In this document: positions 27,397-36,593 of the stretch, piece by piece
Layout: each line of letters opens with the position of its first letter
How positions within the stretch are numbered: the first letter of the stretch is position 1
Assembly: GCA_013822345.1 (NCBI GenBank)
Contig: PNKH01000001.1
Coordinates: forward strand, 1 to 64,000
DNA length: 64,000 bases
Direction of reading: 5' to 3'
Origin: Isosphaera sp.
GTDB lineage: Bacteria; Planctomycetota; Planctomycetia; Gemmatales; Gemmataceae
Position numbers and translations under genes: made by a program
Notes under the pieces: generated by a model
Seen by the model: the letters and a program-made list of their open reading frames with translations, nothing else
Told to the model about the DNA's origin: nothing
Databases searched by the model: none

Positions 27397-27489
27397 GTAG
27401 GGTGGGCCGAGCCGGGCTCTGCCGGCGAGTCCCACCACACCCCCACGCGGTGGGACCCGGCCGCGAGGCGCGGCCTCGGCCCACCCTAC
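27397..27489. repeat. 93-bp inverted repeat, TAGGGTGGGCC family
   Basis: Ends gtagggtgggccgagcc and its near-perfect complement. An inner pair (gtcccacc / ggtgggac) lengthens the stem. It separates gatC from gatA. Other copies: 39344-39380 and 46865-46957. Confidence 0.88.
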
Positions 27490-27498
27490 GGAACCGAC

Positions 27499-28959
27499 AT
27501 GTCGCTCACCGAGAAGACGGCGGCGGACCTGCTCGCCCTGCAGGCCGCCGGCGCCGCCACCGCCGCCGACGTCGCCGACGCCTTCCTCGCCGCGTACCGG
27601 GACCGCGAGCCGAAGCTCCGGGCGTTCGTCTCGCTCGACGAGGCCGACGTCCGCCGACAGGCGGCGGCGGTCGACGCGAAGCGCGCCGCCGGTCAGCCGC
27701 TCGGGATGCTCGCCGGGGTGCCGGTCGCGGTCAAGGACGTGCTCTGCACCGAGGGCGTCCGCACCACCTGCTCGTCGAGGATCCTGGCCGACTTCGTCCC
27801 GCCGTACGACGCCCACGTCGTCGGCCGGCTGCGGGCGGCCGACGCCGTCCTGTTCGGGAAGACGAACATGGACGAGTTCGCGATGGGCTCGTCGACCGAG
27901 AACAGCGCGTTCCGGGTCACCCGCAACCCGTGGGACACCGCCCGCGTCCCGGGCGGGTCGAGCGGCGGCAGCGCGGCGGCGGTCGCCGGGTGCCTGGCCC
28001 CGCTCGCCCTCGGGACCGACACCGGCGGGTCGATCCGCCAGCCGGCGGCGCTGTGCGGGGTGGTCGGGCTGAAGCCGACGTACGGGCGGGTCAGCCGGTA
28101 CGGCCTGATCGCGTTCGCCAGCTCCCTCGACCAGGTCGGCCCGTTCGCCCACGACGTGACCGACTGCGCCCTGCTCCTGGAGGCGGTCGCCGGGCACGAC
28201 CCGCGGGACAGCACCTGCGTGAACGAGCCGGTGCCGGCGTACACCCGGACGCTGAACGACCCGGTGAAGGGGCTGCGGATCGGCGTACCGCGGGAGTTCT
28301 TCGGCGAGGGGCTGGACGCGGAGGTCGAGGCGGCCGTGCGGGCGGCGTTGAAGGAGTACGAGCGGCGAGGGGCGGTGCTCGTCGACGTGTCGCTGCCGCA
28401 CAGCAAGTACGCCTTGGCGGCGTACTACATCGTCGCCCCGGCCGAGGCGTCGAGCAACCTGGCCCGGTTCGACGGGATGCACTACGGGCACCGGACGAAG
28501 GAGAAGGCGGACCTGGTCGGGACGGTGGCGAAGTCGCGCGGCGAGGGGTTCGGCCCGGAGGTGCAGCGGCGGATCATGATCGGCACCTACGTCCTGAGCA
28601 GCGGGTACAAGGACGCGTACTACGTGAAGGCGTTGAAGGTGCGGCGGCTGGTGAAGGGCGACTTCGACGCGGCGTTCGAGCGGTGCGACGTGATCGCGGG
28701 GCCGACCACCCCGACGGCGGCGTTCCGGGCGGGGGAGAAGGCGGACGACCCCTTGGCGATGTACCTGTCGGACGTGTACACGGTGTCGTGCAACCTGGCC
28801 GGGCTGCCGGGGCTGAGCCTGCCGTGCGGGTTCACCGCGGCGGGGCTGCCGGTCGGGCTGCAGCTGCTCGGCCGGCCGTTCGCCGAGGAGACGCTGTTCC
28901 GGGCGGCGCGGATGTACGAGGCGGCGACCGACTGGCACGCCCGCCGCCCGGCGGTGTGA
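27499..28959 (+). CDS. gatA: Asp-tRNA(Asn)/Glu-tRNA(Gln) amidotransferase subunit A
   Basis: 486 aa, normal length. The amidase Ser-cisSer-Lys triad is K79 (VPVAVKDV), S154 (PGGSSGGS) and S178 (DTGGSIRQP), at the same positions as in characterised GatA. The subunit releases ammonia from glutamine or asparagine for GatB. The start follows a palindrome by 10 bp and no strong ribosome site is seen. The stop is followed directly by a 72-bp palindrome. Confidence 0.96.
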   Translation: MSLTEKTAADLLALQAAGAATAADVADAFLAAYRDREPKLRAFVSLDEADVRRQAAAVDAKRAAGQPLGMLAGVPVAVKDVLCTEGVRTTCSSRILADFVPPYDAHVVGRLRAADAVLFGKTNMDEFAMGSSTENSAFRVTRNPWDTARVPGGSSGGSAAAVAGCLAPLALGTDTGGSIRQPAALCGVVGLKPTYGRVSRYGLIAFASSLDQVGPFAHDVTDCALLLEAVAGHDPRDSTCVNEPVPAYTRTLNDPVKGLRIGVPREFFGEGLDAEVEAAVRAALKEYERRGAVLVDVSLPHSKYALAAYYIVAPAEASSNLARFDGMHYGHRTKEKADLVGTVAKSRGEGFGPEVQRRIMIGTYVLSSGYKDAYYVKALKVRRLVKGDFDAAFERCDVIAGPTTPTAAFRAGEKADDPLAMYLSDVYTVSCNLAGLPGLSLPCGFTAAGLPVGLQLLGRPFAEETLFRAARMYEAATDWHARRPAV

Positions 28960-29031
28960 CCCCGGGCGAACCCGGAGCGTGAGCGACGGGGTGACGTCAC
29001 CCCGTCGCTCACGCTCCGGGTTCGCCCGGGG
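28960..29031. repeat. 72-bp perfect palindrome overlapping the GNAT gene end
   Basis: Two 36-nt arms without a spacer, centred at 28995/28996, beginning ccccgggcgaacccggagcg. It starts one base after the gatA stop and includes the last seven codons and stop of the convergent GNAT gene. A shorter related piece (cgtcgctcacgcttccggc) occurs at 36567. Confidence 0.93.
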
Positions 29032-29758
29032 CGTCGTCCGGCTTCTTCCGCCCCTCGCGCATGACGGCGCTCACGTTCGGCAGCAGCCGGAACCCGTTCC
29101 GCCAGTGCCACAGGGCACTCGGCCCGTTGTCCAGCACGAACGTGCTCGCCAAGTGCCGGTAGCCGATTCCGTTCAGCGCCCGTAGGACCGCCGCCAGCAG
29201 TGCCGTCCCGACCCCGCGGCGGGTACACCACGGGTTCACGAACACCCACGTCAGGTGCGGGCACCCGAGCCGGCGGGTGACCGCGTCGGCCGGCGGGCTC
29301 TTCCACTCCCCGCCGAACGGCACGGAGAGGATGTCCTCGTGGGCGAGGGTCACGAGCGCGGCACCGACCGGCCTGTCAGACTCATCCGGGGCGAACGCCC
29401 GGACGCACGCCGCCTCCGCCACCGGCCCGTCGCCCCCGGACACCACCTTCGCCAGACAGTCCCGGGCGCACGCCCGCGCCGCCCCGTCGTCCAGCGACTC
29501 GAACGGCTGCGTCCGACGGAGCGAGAACAGGAACAGGTCTTCGAGCCCCATCACCTCGCCGACCGGCAGCGGCTCGACCCGGTACTCCCCCGCCGGCCCG
29601 ACCGGGGTCGTGTCCCGGGCGCAGGAGAACGTCTTCGGCCGGGCCGACAGCACCGCCCGCCCGCCGAAGTACTCGAACTTGTACGCCGGGTTCCGCGGCA
29701 GCCGGTGGAACTGCTCGATCGTGATGGGCAGTTCGATCCGCGGGAAGTGGTCCCACAT
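29009..29758 (-). CDS. GNAT-family N-acetyltransferase
   Basis: 249 aa from ATG 29758. The N-terminal part (HFPRIELPITIEQFHRLPRN) is an extension seen in planctomycete members. The C-terminal GNAT core has the acetyl-CoA loop in PWCTRRGVGTALLAAVLRAL, then YRHLASTFVLDNGPSALWHW. It would transfer an acetyl group to an unknown amine. The last codons (from about DAPGEPGA) derive from the 72-bp palindrome, so the native C-terminus has been altered. It is divergent from the DUF1508 gene. Confidence 0.85.
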   Translation of the reverse strand: MWDHFPRIELPITIEQFHRLPRNPAYKFEYFGGRAVLSARPKTFSCARDTTPVGPAGEYRVEPLPVGEVMGLEDLFLFSLRRTQPFESLDDGAARACARDCLAKVVSGGDGPVAEAACVRAFAPDESDRPVGAALVTLAHEDILSVPFGGEWKSPPADAVTRRLGCPHLTWVFVNPWCTRRGVGTALLAAVLRALNGIGYRHLASTFVLDNGPSALWHWRNGFRLLPNVSAVMREGRKKPDDAPGEPGA

Positions 29759-29860
29759 CGCGATTCCCTCCCGGTTCCTTGCACCCGCCCCGCCACCCCA
29801 TGATAATGCCCCCGCGCCCCGGACCCGCCGGGTGCCGCCACCCCCTCCGAGGACTCGCCG

Positions 29861-30181
29861 ATGCTCCGCTTCCTCCGCCCGCTCGTCCTGTTCGCCGCCG
29901 CCGCCGGGCTGACCGCCGCCGCCGTCCCGGCCGCCCCCGCCCAGGTCAAGGACAAGAAGGACGACAAGACCAAGGTCGACCCGAAGGCCGCCGAGGTCGG
30001 GACGATCGAGGTGTACCAGGCCAAGGACGGGTGGCGGTTCAAGGTGGTGGTCGACGGCAAGGCGATCGCCATCGGGACCGTCGGCCAGGACACCAAGGCG
30101 GACGCCCTGAAGGTGGTCGAGGCCCTCAAGGCGACCATGGCCAAGGGGAAGGTCGAGGTCATCGACGACAAGAAGAAGTAG
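29861..30181 (+). CDS. Secreted DUF1508 (YegP-like) domain protein
   Basis: 106 aa. Signal peptide about 1-27 (LVLFAAAAGLTAAAVPAAPA). The DUF1508 motif is IEVYQAKDGWRFKVVVDG, followed by TKADALKVVEALKA. DUF1508 is a short beta-alpha module usually found in cytoplasmic stress-related proteins; export here is unusual. A lysine-rich linker and tail (VKDKKDDKTKVDPK, VIDDKKK) flank it. Confidence 0.85.
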   Translation: MLRFLRPLVLFAAAAGLTAAAVPAAPAQVKDKKDDKTKVDPKAAEVGTIEVYQAKDGWRFKVVVDGKAIAIGTVGQDTKADALKVVEALKATMAKGKVEVIDDKKK

Positions 30182-30185
30182 CCGC

Positions 30186-30296
30186 CCTGGAGCGCGGCCG
30201 TCCCGGCCGCTGCTACCCCGGACGAGTTCCGACACGATCGTCCCGGGAGCGAGCGGAGTCGTGTCGGTGGAGCGGCCGGGACGGCCGCGCTCCAGG
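30186..30296. repeat. 111-bp inverted repeat, CCTGGA family
   Basis: 26-bp arms beginning cctggagcgcggccgtcccg around a ~59-bp loop. It lies between convergent genes (5 bp from the DUF1508 stop, 4 bp from the C45 peptidase stop). Confidence 0.92.
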
Positions 30297-30300
30297 ACGG

Positions 30301-31788
30301 TCACGGCCGCCCGCCCCGCGGGGCCGGGGCCGGCGGCAGCACCCACGGCGTCGGCTCCGCCGGCCGCCGCACTGGCGGCGGGTCCGCCGCCTTCGCCGCC
30401 GCCGCGGCCGGCGGCGGGCGGGTGGTCAGCACCGTCCACGGGTGCGGCTCCAGCGTCCGGATCCCGGGGTGGTTCGCCCGGTCCTCGGCCGTCGGCCGCC
30501 ACGCCTTCCCGGTCGGCGGGCCGTACAGGCCCCACGACGACAGGTCCTTCGCCAGGGCGGTCGTCGTGAACTTGGCGTCCAGCGACCGCGGCAGGGCCAG
30601 GGCCGGGTCCGCGAACGCCGCCTTGGCCGCGTCCGCGTCGATCTTCCCCTTGTACTTCGCGTAGAACGCCACCCACGCCTGGTCCCGCCCGTCCGGCTGC
30701 CACCCGAGCTTCCCCGTCACCTCCCCGCTCGCCGGCCGCGCCTCCAGCCGGACCGCCAGGTCCTTCGCGTTGTTGCACCCCCAGTAGAACCCCGGGGTGT
30801 CGCCGAACCACTGGTTCTTCGAGCTCCGCCACAGGGCGCTCGCCCGCGTCCCGAGCTCGAACATCGCGATCTCGTTCGTCTTCGTGTCCGCGATCAGCCA
30901 CTCGTTCGAGTACAGCCCGTTGTTCTTCGCCGACAGCGTCTTCACCACGTCGTCGATGCTCGTGGCGTACTGGATCGCCCGGCGGGCGCGGGTGGTGAGC
31001 GGCTCCCCGTCCGGGTCGAACGGGGTCTGGCCGATGGTCGTCTCGCACAGCAGGATGCCGGCGTCGTTCTGGTAGTAGTCCTGGCTCGACCACACCGCCC
31101 CGGGGAAGCCCTGCATCGCGAACCGCCGGCCCTTCGTCGGCTTCACGTCCACCCACACGTTGACGAACGGGCCGAAGTGGAGCCCGAACATCGTGATGTG
31201 CCCGAACACCACCTTCCCGTCGGCGGTCGCCGGGCCGGTCGCCGCGAACGCCGAGCAGTGGTCCTTCTTCGCCGGCTTCGGGGCGGTGAACTTCACCCCC
31301 TCCAGTCCGGTCGGGGTGGCCAGCAGGGCCAGTTCGAGCGTGTCCAACTCCTGCCAGACGTTGACCGCGGCGACATCGAGGAGGTCGAGCTTGCGGTCCC
31401 CGAACGTGGCCCCGGCGTCCGCCGCCCCGTCCGCGATCCCCTTCATCTCCTCCAGGAACTCGCGGTCGAGCTTGCGGAGGAACAGGGCGTCGGTCAGCAG
31501 CCGGACGGTCGCCCACCCCTCGGCCGGGTCCTTCGGGTTCCGCTCCCGGGCGAGGGTGTAGGCGTACCGGGCGATCTCGGCGGCCATCAGCCGGCCGTGC
31601 TGGTACCCGCGCGGGTACGGGTCGCCCTCGACGTGCAGCACGGTCCACCCGGCCTGCTCGTACCGGTAACCCGTGTCGTACCACCGGACCGTCGCCGGGT
31701 CGGGCGGGTGGTCGGCCGCCCCCGCGGAGGGGGAGAGGGAGAGAGCGGGGGAGAGGGAGACGAACAAGACGGACAGGCAGCGGGACAT
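30301..31788 (-). CDS. Secreted C45-type peptidase / phospholipase B-like protein
   Basis: 495 aa with a signal peptide (VLFVSLSPALSLSPSAGA). DPYPRGYQHGRLMAAEI and a candidate N-terminal nucleophile cysteine in DHCSAFAATG fit the NTN-hydrolase C45 / acyltransferase family (penicillin acyltransferase, phospholipase-B-like). LAIQYATSIDDVVKTL-like and NEWLIADTKTNEIAMFELG segments match it. These proteins self-cleave and hydrolyse amide bonds. The C-terminal ~40 residues are proline- and alanine-rich and low-complexity. Substrate unknown. Confidence 0.82.
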   Translation of the reverse strand: MSRCLSVLFVSLSPALSLSPSAGAADHPPDPATVRWYDTGYRYEQAGWTVLHVEGDPYPRGYQHGRLMAAEIARYAYTLARERNPKDPAEGWATVRLLTDALFLRKLDREFLEEMKGIADGAADAGATFGDRKLDLLDVAAVNVWQELDTLELALLATPTGLEGVKFTAPKPAKKDHCSAFAATGPATADGKVVFGHITMFGLHFGPFVNVWVDVKPTKGRRFAMQGFPGAVWSSQDYYQNDAGILLCETTIGQTPFDPDGEPLTTRARRAIQYATSIDDVVKTLSAKNNGLYSNEWLIADTKTNEIAMFELGTRASALWRSSKNQWFGDTPGFYWGCNNAKDLAVRLEARPASGEVTGKLGWQPDGRDQAWVAFYAKYKGKIDADAAKAAFADPALALPRSLDAKFTTTALAKDLSSWGLYGPPTGKAWRPTAEDRANHPGIRTLEPHPWTVLTTRPPPAAAAAKAADPPPVRRPAEPTPWVLPPAPAPRGGRP

Positions 31789-32005
31789 CGATCACCCTCG
31801 GTCGTCGCGGAACGCCGGTCGCCGTGGTCCAGCATCGCACACGCCGGCGGCCGGTGCCAGGGCCGGCGGGTCGGGTGCCGGGCGGTTTTTCCCGAGCGCC
31901 GGCCCGGCCGGGGGCAATAGACTGCCGCCCGGCCGCGCACCGCCCGCGGCACCGTGCCGTGCCGGCCTAGCCGGGACGCCCGGACCCGACACCCGGAGAC
32001 CCCCG

Positions 32006-32545
32006 ATGTTGATGAGCCTGTCGCTGTCCCTGGCCCTGGCCGCTCCGGTCCCGGCCGGCACGGCCCCGAACCCCACCGGCCCCGTGCCCCGCCTGGTCGA
32101 GGTGAAGGCCGAGGGCGGGAAGGTCACCGTCCCCGTCACCCGGGCCGAGAACCAGCCGGCCGGGAACGTGGTGGTCAACGGGAACGTGAACGGCGCCCGG
32201 ATCGTGGTCCGCAACGAGGTCCAGAAGGCGGTGCCGGTGGAGCTGTCCGAGGTGAAGGAGCTGAAGGTGTACGCGGCCGACGGGAAGGAGGTCGCGGTCG
32301 CCGACGCCGTGAAGAAGCTGGCCGCGGGCGGCACGGTGGTGGTGTCGGCGGACGGGCAGAAGGTCGACCCGCGGCACCTGAAGCTGTTCCGGGACGACGT
32401 CCTCGTCCTGGTGTCGCCGGAGCTGGCGGCGGCCCCGCCCGCGGTCATGGCCGGCCCGTTCAACGCCGTCCCCGGCGTCCAGTTCCAGATCGTCCCGGCC
32501 CAGATCCTCCCCGCCGTCCCGGTCCAGCCGCCGATCGAGAAGTGA
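32006..32545 (+). CDS. Secreted hypothetical protein, 179 aa
   Basis: Starts at ATG 32006 (MLMSLSLSLALAAPVPAG), a signal-peptide-like N-terminus. The mature part is beta-rich with few charged motifs (VVNGNVNGARIVVRNEVQKA, VKELKVYAADGKEVAVAD) and ends with a proline-valine-rich tail. It resembles no family with certainty. It is divergent from the C45 peptidase, with ~217 bp between starts. Confidence 0.65.
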   Translation: MLMSLSLSLALAAPVPAGTAPNPTGPVPRLVEVKAEGGKVTVPVTRAENQPAGNVVVNGNVNGARIVVRNEVQKAVPVELSEVKELKVYAADGKEVAVADAVKKLAAGGTVVVSADGQKVDPRHLKLFRDDVLVLVSPELAAAPPAVMAGPFNAVPGVQFQIVPAQILPAVPVQPPIEK

Positions 32546-32650
32546 CCGGTTCGGTCCCGCGCCGAGCACAGCCGGCCGCGTTTCCGGCAACTTGCCCGCG
32601 GCGGGTGCGGCGGGTACAACTCCGGCTCACTCCACCCAGCGAGGCCGGGC

Positions 32651-33631
32651 ATGGCGATCACCAAGGACACGATCGGGGTCGGGTTCGTCGGGGCCGGGGA
32701 CATCTCGGTCCTGCACGCGGCGGCGGTGAAGAAGTGCCCGGGGGCGCGGCTTGCCGGGCTGTGGAACCGCAACCAGGAGCGGGCCACCCAGCGGGCCGCC
32801 GAGTTCGGGTGCAAGAACTTCAAGACGCCCGAGGAGTTGGTCGCCGACCCGGCGGTCGACGCCGTGTTCGTGCTCACCAACCTGGAGACGCACCTGGAGT
32901 ACACGGAACTGGCCCTGAAGGCCGGCAAGCACGTCCTGGTCGAGAAGCCAGTCGGGGTGACGGTCGGGGAGATCGGGCGGATGCGGGACGCGGCCGCGGC
33001 GAAGAACCTGGTGTGCATGCCGGGCCACAACTACATCTACGAGTCCGGCATGATGCGGACCCGGGAGTTGGTCGAGAACGGCGACCTCGGCAAGATCACC
33101 TCCGCCTACGTGATGTACAACATCCACCACCCGGAGGAGGTGGCGAAGCGCTACCCCGGGGTGGTCCGGCAGATCCTCACCCACCACTCGTACATCCTCC
33201 TGTACCTTGTCGGCAGGCCGGTGGAGTTGTGCGCCATGAAGGCGACGCTCCACTACCAGGAGTACACGGAGGAGGACATCGCGATGGTGCAGATGCGGCT
33301 CGCGAACGGGGCGCTGGCGCACTTCTGCGCCAGCTTCGCGGCCGACGACCACGCGGCCGACCCGTGGACGGTGATGGTGAAGGTGATCGGGACGGCCGGG
33401 AGCACCCGGTACAGCTACCGGGACCACGTCGAGATCAAGCCGGGTCTGGTCCACAGCCAGACGTACACCGCGTACCAGGGGTCGATCACGAACGAGGTGC
33501 GGTACTTCCTGGTCGACTGCCTGCGGATGGGCCAGAAGCCGCTGAGCACGCTCGACGACGCGATCACGGCGCAGCAGATGATCGAGGCGGCCGAGGCGTC
33601 GATCCGGGACGGCAAGGTGGTGAAGCTGTGA
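32651..33631 (+). CDS. Gfo/Idh/MocA-family oxidoreductase
   Basis: 326 aa. NAD(P)-binding Rossmann fold VGFVGAGDISVLHAAAVKKC; the catalytic-site motif HVLVEKPVGVT; MPGHNYIYESGMMRTRELVE; a C-terminal beta domain. It has no Tat signal, unlike many planctomycete paralogues, so it is probably cytoplasmic. It oxidises or reduces a sugar or cyclitol; substrate unknown. Starts at an ATG about 10 nt after a GGxG-rich site. Confidence 0.92.
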   Translation: MAITKDTIGVGFVGAGDISVLHAAAVKKCPGARLAGLWNRNQERATQRAAEFGCKNFKTPEELVADPAVDAVFVLTNLETHLEYTELALKAGKHVLVEKPVGVTVGEIGRMRDAAAAKNLVCMPGHNYIYESGMMRTRELVENGDLGKITSAYVMYNIHHPEEVAKRYPGVVRQILTHHSYILLYLVGRPVELCAMKATLHYQEYTEEDIAMVQMRLANGALAHFCASFAADDHAADPWTVMVKVIGTAGSTRYSYRDHVEIKPGLVHSQTYTAYQGSITNEVRYFLVDCLRMGQKPLSTLDDAITAQQMIEAAEASIRDGKVVKL

Positions 33632-33682
33632 CCGGGTGGGTCCGAAACAGCACCGCTTTCCAACAGTCCGCGAGGGTACGAC

Positions 33683-34855
33683 GTGGCACGTCAACGTAAA
33701 ACGGACCACCCCGCCCCCCCACCGCCTCAACCGCAACCGATTGTCCCTGAAGGAGATGTAATTCTCGCACAACCTGTGCGAGAATTGGCAGTTCTGCCCA
33801 GCGGGTATGCCGAACTGCTCGCCGACCTGAAGCGCCACATCGGGACGGCACAAGTCCGAGCGGCCGTGGCAGTCAACCGCGAGTTGGTCGAGTTGTACTG
33901 GCGGATCGGCCGCGAGATCGTCGAGCGGCAGGAGCGCGAGGGGTGGGGCAAGGGTGTCATCGAGCGACTCGCCAGAGACCTTCAGGCGGCGTTCCCCGGG
34001 CTTCAGGGCTTCTCCCCGAGTAACGTCTGGCGGATGCGGGCGTTCTTCCTCGGACATGCCCGCGGGGGCGAAGAACTTCAGGGCGGCGGCCCGCCGGAGT
34101 TCGCGACCACCTTGCCGTGGGGGCACAACGTCGTCCTGGTGGAGAAGGTGAAGGACCCGTCCGAGCGCCTCTGGTACGCCCAGCAGGCGGTACAGAACGG
34201 CTGGTCGCGGGCGGTGCTCGTCCACCAGATCGACACCGGCCTGCACGCCCGACAGGGCCAAGCCCTGAACAACTTCGACCGCACCCTGCCGGCCCCGCAG
34301 TCCGACCTCGCCAGGCAGGTCCTCAAGGACCCGTACACCTTCGACTTCCTGACCCTCGCGGCCGACGCCCACGAGCGCGACCTCGAACGCGCCCTCCTCG
34401 GGCGCCTCCGGGACTTCCTGGTCGAGCTGGGCGTCGGGTTCGCGTTCGTCGGCAGTCAGTACCACCTCGAGGTCGGCGGCCAGGACTTCTACCTCGACCT
34501 CCTGTTCTACCACCTCAAGCTCCGCTGCTTCGTCGTCATCGACCTGAAGGTCGAGGAGTTCAAGCCGGAGTTCGTCGGGAAGATGAACTTCTACCTGTCG
34601 GCCGCCGACGACCACCTCCGCCACCCGGCCGACCAGCCGTCGATCGGGCTGGTCCTGTGCCGGGAGAAGAACCGGGTGGTCGTCGAGTACTCCCTGCGCG
34701 ACACCAGCAAGCCGATGGGGGTGGCCGCCTACGAACTGCGGCGGGGCATCCTACCGGCCGCGATCCGCGACAGCCTGCCGTCCGCGGCCGCGATCGAGGC
34801 CGAACTCCGCAAGGTCGAGGTCGCGGCGGGAGACGTCACCGACACGGGGGAGTAA
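33683..34855 (+). CDS. DUF1016 (YhcG-type) PD-(D/E)XK nuclease-like protein
   Basis: 390 aa from GTG 33683; a second in-frame GTG at 33776 lies in an internal palindrome and conserved sequence starts soon after. The N-terminal DUF1016 domain (QVRAAVAVNRELVELYWRIG...WRMRAFFL) precedes a PD-(D/E)XK core: FVGSQYHLEVGGQDFYLDLL with the D and then FVVIDLKVEEFKPE. Such proteins are usually predicted nucleases linked to mobile DNA or defence; activity is not proven. Just after the start it holds an AT-rich palindrome. It is 3 nt upstream of an aldo-keto reductase gene. Confidence 0.88.
   Translation: MARQRKTDHPAPPPPQPQPIVPEGDVILAQPVRELAVLPSGYAELLADLKRHIGTAQVRAAVAVNRELVELYWRIGREIVERQEREGWGKGVIERLARDLQAAFPGLQGFSPSNVWRMRAFFLGHARGGEELQGGGPPEFATTLPWGHNVVLVEKVKDPSERLWYAQQAVQNGWSRAVLVHQIDTGLHARQGQALNNFDRTLPAPQSDLARQVLKDPYTFDFLTLAADAHERDLERALLGRLRDFLVELGVGFAFVGSQYHLEVGGQDFYLDLLFYHLKLRCFVVIDLKVEEFKPEFVGKMNFYLSAADDHLRHPADQPSIGLVLCREKNRVVVEYSLRDTSKPMGVAAYELRRGILPAAIRDSLPSAAAIEAELRKVEVAAGDVTDTGE
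33760..33786. repeat. 27-bp inverted repeat inside the DUF1016 gene
   Basis: 12-bp perfect arms (aattctcgcaca / tgtgcgagaatt) with a 3-nt loop. It is markedly AT-richer than its surroundings and overlaps the alternative start codon at 33776. Confidence 0.75.
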
Positions 34856-34858
34856 CGG

Positions 34859-35791
34859 ATGGAGTACCGCGTGCTGGGCAAGACCGGGCTGAGCGTCTCG
34901 ATCCTCGGCCAGGGCGGGGCGGCGTTCGGCCAGCAGTACGGGGCCGTCACCCCGGACGAGGTCGCCGACACCGTCCGGGCCGCGGTCGACGCCGGCGTCA
35001 ACCTGGTCGACACCGCCGCGTACTACGGCAGGGGCGTCGCCGAGGACTACCTCGGCCGGGCCCTCGTCGGCGGCCTCCGCGAGAAGGTGTACGTGTGCAC
35101 CAAGGCGTGCCGGCTCGACGCCGCCGAGTTCGACTTCACCCCCGACGGCACCCGCCGGTGCGTCGAGGCGTCGCTGAGGCGCCTCCGCACCGACCGCGTC
35201 GACATCCTCCTCGCCCACGACATCGAGTTCGCCGCCGACACCGAGTACGTCTTCCACGAGACGTACCGGGTGCTGCAGGACCTGAAGCGGGAGGGGAAGA
35301 CGCGGTTCATCGGGATGTCGTGTTACCCGCTCGGGCTCCTGCGACAGGCGGTCGAGCGGTGCGACCTCGACGTGGTCATCAGCTACGCCCACTACAACCT
35401 GTTCAACACCCGGCTGCTGACCGAACTGCTGCCGGCGGCCGAGGCGAAGGGGACCGGGGTTCTGAACGCCAGCCCGCTGGCGATGGGGCTGCTCACCAAC
35501 CAGGGGCCGCAGCCGTGGTTCCCGGGCCAGCCGGAGGTCCGCGAAGCGTGCCGGAAGGCGGCCGAGCTGTGCCGCGGCCGCGGGGCCGACATCTCGTTCC
35601 TCGGGATGCAGTTCTGCTACCAGCAGCCGCGGATCCCCTGCACCCTGACCGGCGCCGCCCGGAAGGGCGAACTGGACGTGAACCTGCGGGCGCTGCGCGA
35701 GCCGATCGACCTGCTGCTGTTGACCGACGTGATGAAGGTACTCGACCCGGTCCGCGACTGGACGTGGGCGAGCGGGAACTGGAGGGGGTGA
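34859..35791 (+). CDS. Aldo/keto reductase
   Basis: 310 aa. Catalytic tetrad visible as D (LVDTAAYYG), Y (AAYYGRG), K (VCTKACRL) and H (LLAHDIEF). FIGMSCYPLGLLRQAVERCD and LNASPLAMGLLTNQGP match the galactose-dehydrogenase-like / L-galactose dehydrogenase branch of family AKR. NADPH-dependent carbonyl reduction or sugar oxidation is expected. It starts 4 nt after the DUF1016 stop and overlaps the metallo-beta-lactamase gene downstream (GTGA), so the two are an operon. Confidence 0.92.
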   Translation: MEYRVLGKTGLSVSILGQGGAAFGQQYGAVTPDEVADTVRAAVDAGVNLVDTAAYYGRGVAEDYLGRALVGGLREKVYVCTKACRLDAAEFDFTPDGTRRCVEASLRRLRTDRVDILLAHDIEFAADTEYVFHETYRVLQDLKREGKTRFIGMSCYPLGLLRQAVERCDLDVVISYAHYNLFNTRLLTELLPAAEAKGTGVLNASPLAMGLLTNQGPQPWFPGQPEVREACRKAAELCRGRGADISFLGMQFCYQQPRIPCTLTGAARKGELDVNLRALREPIDLLLLTDVMKVLDPVRDWTWASGNWRG

Positions 35792-36564
35792 GGACGTTGA
35801 CGACGGTCCACCACATCAACTGCGGGTTCATCCAGGTCCCGGGCGGGCCGAAGGCGGTCTGCCACTGCCTCCTCCTCGAGGACGCCCGCGGCCTCGCCCT
35901 CGTCGACGCCGGGATCGGGCTGCTCGACTGCCGCGACCCGGACGGCCGCGTCGGCCGGCCGCTCATCGACCTCGTCGGGTTCCAGTTCGACGAGGCCGAC
36001 ACCGCCGCCCGGCAGGTCGAACGGCTCGGGTTCCGCCCGGCCGACGTGACCGACATCGTCCTGACCCACGCCGACCCGGACCACGCCGGCGGGCTGGCCG
36101 ACTTCCCCGCCGCCAGGGTCCACGTGTCGGCGGAGGAGCGGGCCGCGGTCGCCGCCGGGAACCCCCGGTATCTGCCGGTCCAGTTCGCCCACGGCCCGGA
36201 CTGGCGGCCGCACCCCGCCGGCCCCGCCGACCGCGACTGGTTCGGGCTGCCGGCCCGGCCGGTCGCCCTCGGGTTCGCGGCCGAGGTGCTGCTCGTCCCA
36301 CTGTTCGGCCACACCCCGGGGCACTGCGGGGTTGCGGTCCGGCAGAGCGGCCGGTGGGTGCTGCACGCCGGGGACGCGTACTACCTGCGGGTGGAGTTGA
36401 CGACGGACGACCACCCGGTGTCCGCGCTGACCGCGGCCCGGGCGGACGACGACCCCCGGCGGCGGGAGAGCCTGGAGGCCGTCCGGCGGCTGGCCCGGGA
36501 CCACGCCGGGGAGGTCGAGGTGTTCGGGTACCACGACCCGGCCGAGTTCGCGCCCGCCGGGTGA
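35788..36564 (+). CDS. Metallo-beta-lactamase-fold hydrolase
   Basis: 258 aa from GTG 35788 overlapping the previous stop (a TTG at 35797 is an alternative with a better placed ribosome site). Zinc ligands are in THADPDHAGG, LFGHTPGHCG and LHAGDAYYL. The fold hydrolyses thioesters, lactones or phosphoesters; which is unknown. Coupling with an aldo-keto reductase suggests a shared substrate route, for example a lactone formed by sugar oxidation (inference). Confidence 0.85.
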   Translation: MRTLTTVHHINCGFIQVPGGPKAVCHCLLLEDARGLALVDAGIGLLDCRDPDGRVGRPLIDLVGFQFDEADTAARQVERLGFRPADVTDIVLTHADPDHAGGLADFPAARVHVSAEERAAVAAGNPRYLPVQFAHGPDWRPHPAGPADRDWFGLPARPVALGFAAEVLLVPLFGHTPGHCGVAVRQSGRWVLHAGDAYYLRVELTTDDHPVSALTAARADDDPRRRESLEAVRRLARDHAGEVEVFGYHDPAEFAPAG

Positions 36565-36593
36565 CCGTCGCTCACGCTTCCGGCTCGGACGGC

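Noticed and set aside
33683-34855. Anti-phage defence island
   Set aside because: A single DUF1016-like gene is present; neighbours are metabolic genes and no other defence family is recognised.
34117-36564. An 815-aa open frame spanning the DUF1016, aldo-keto reductase and hydrolase genes
   Set aside because: Only the last 258 codons match a protein family; the rest is an arginine/proline-rich shadow of the genes in other frames.
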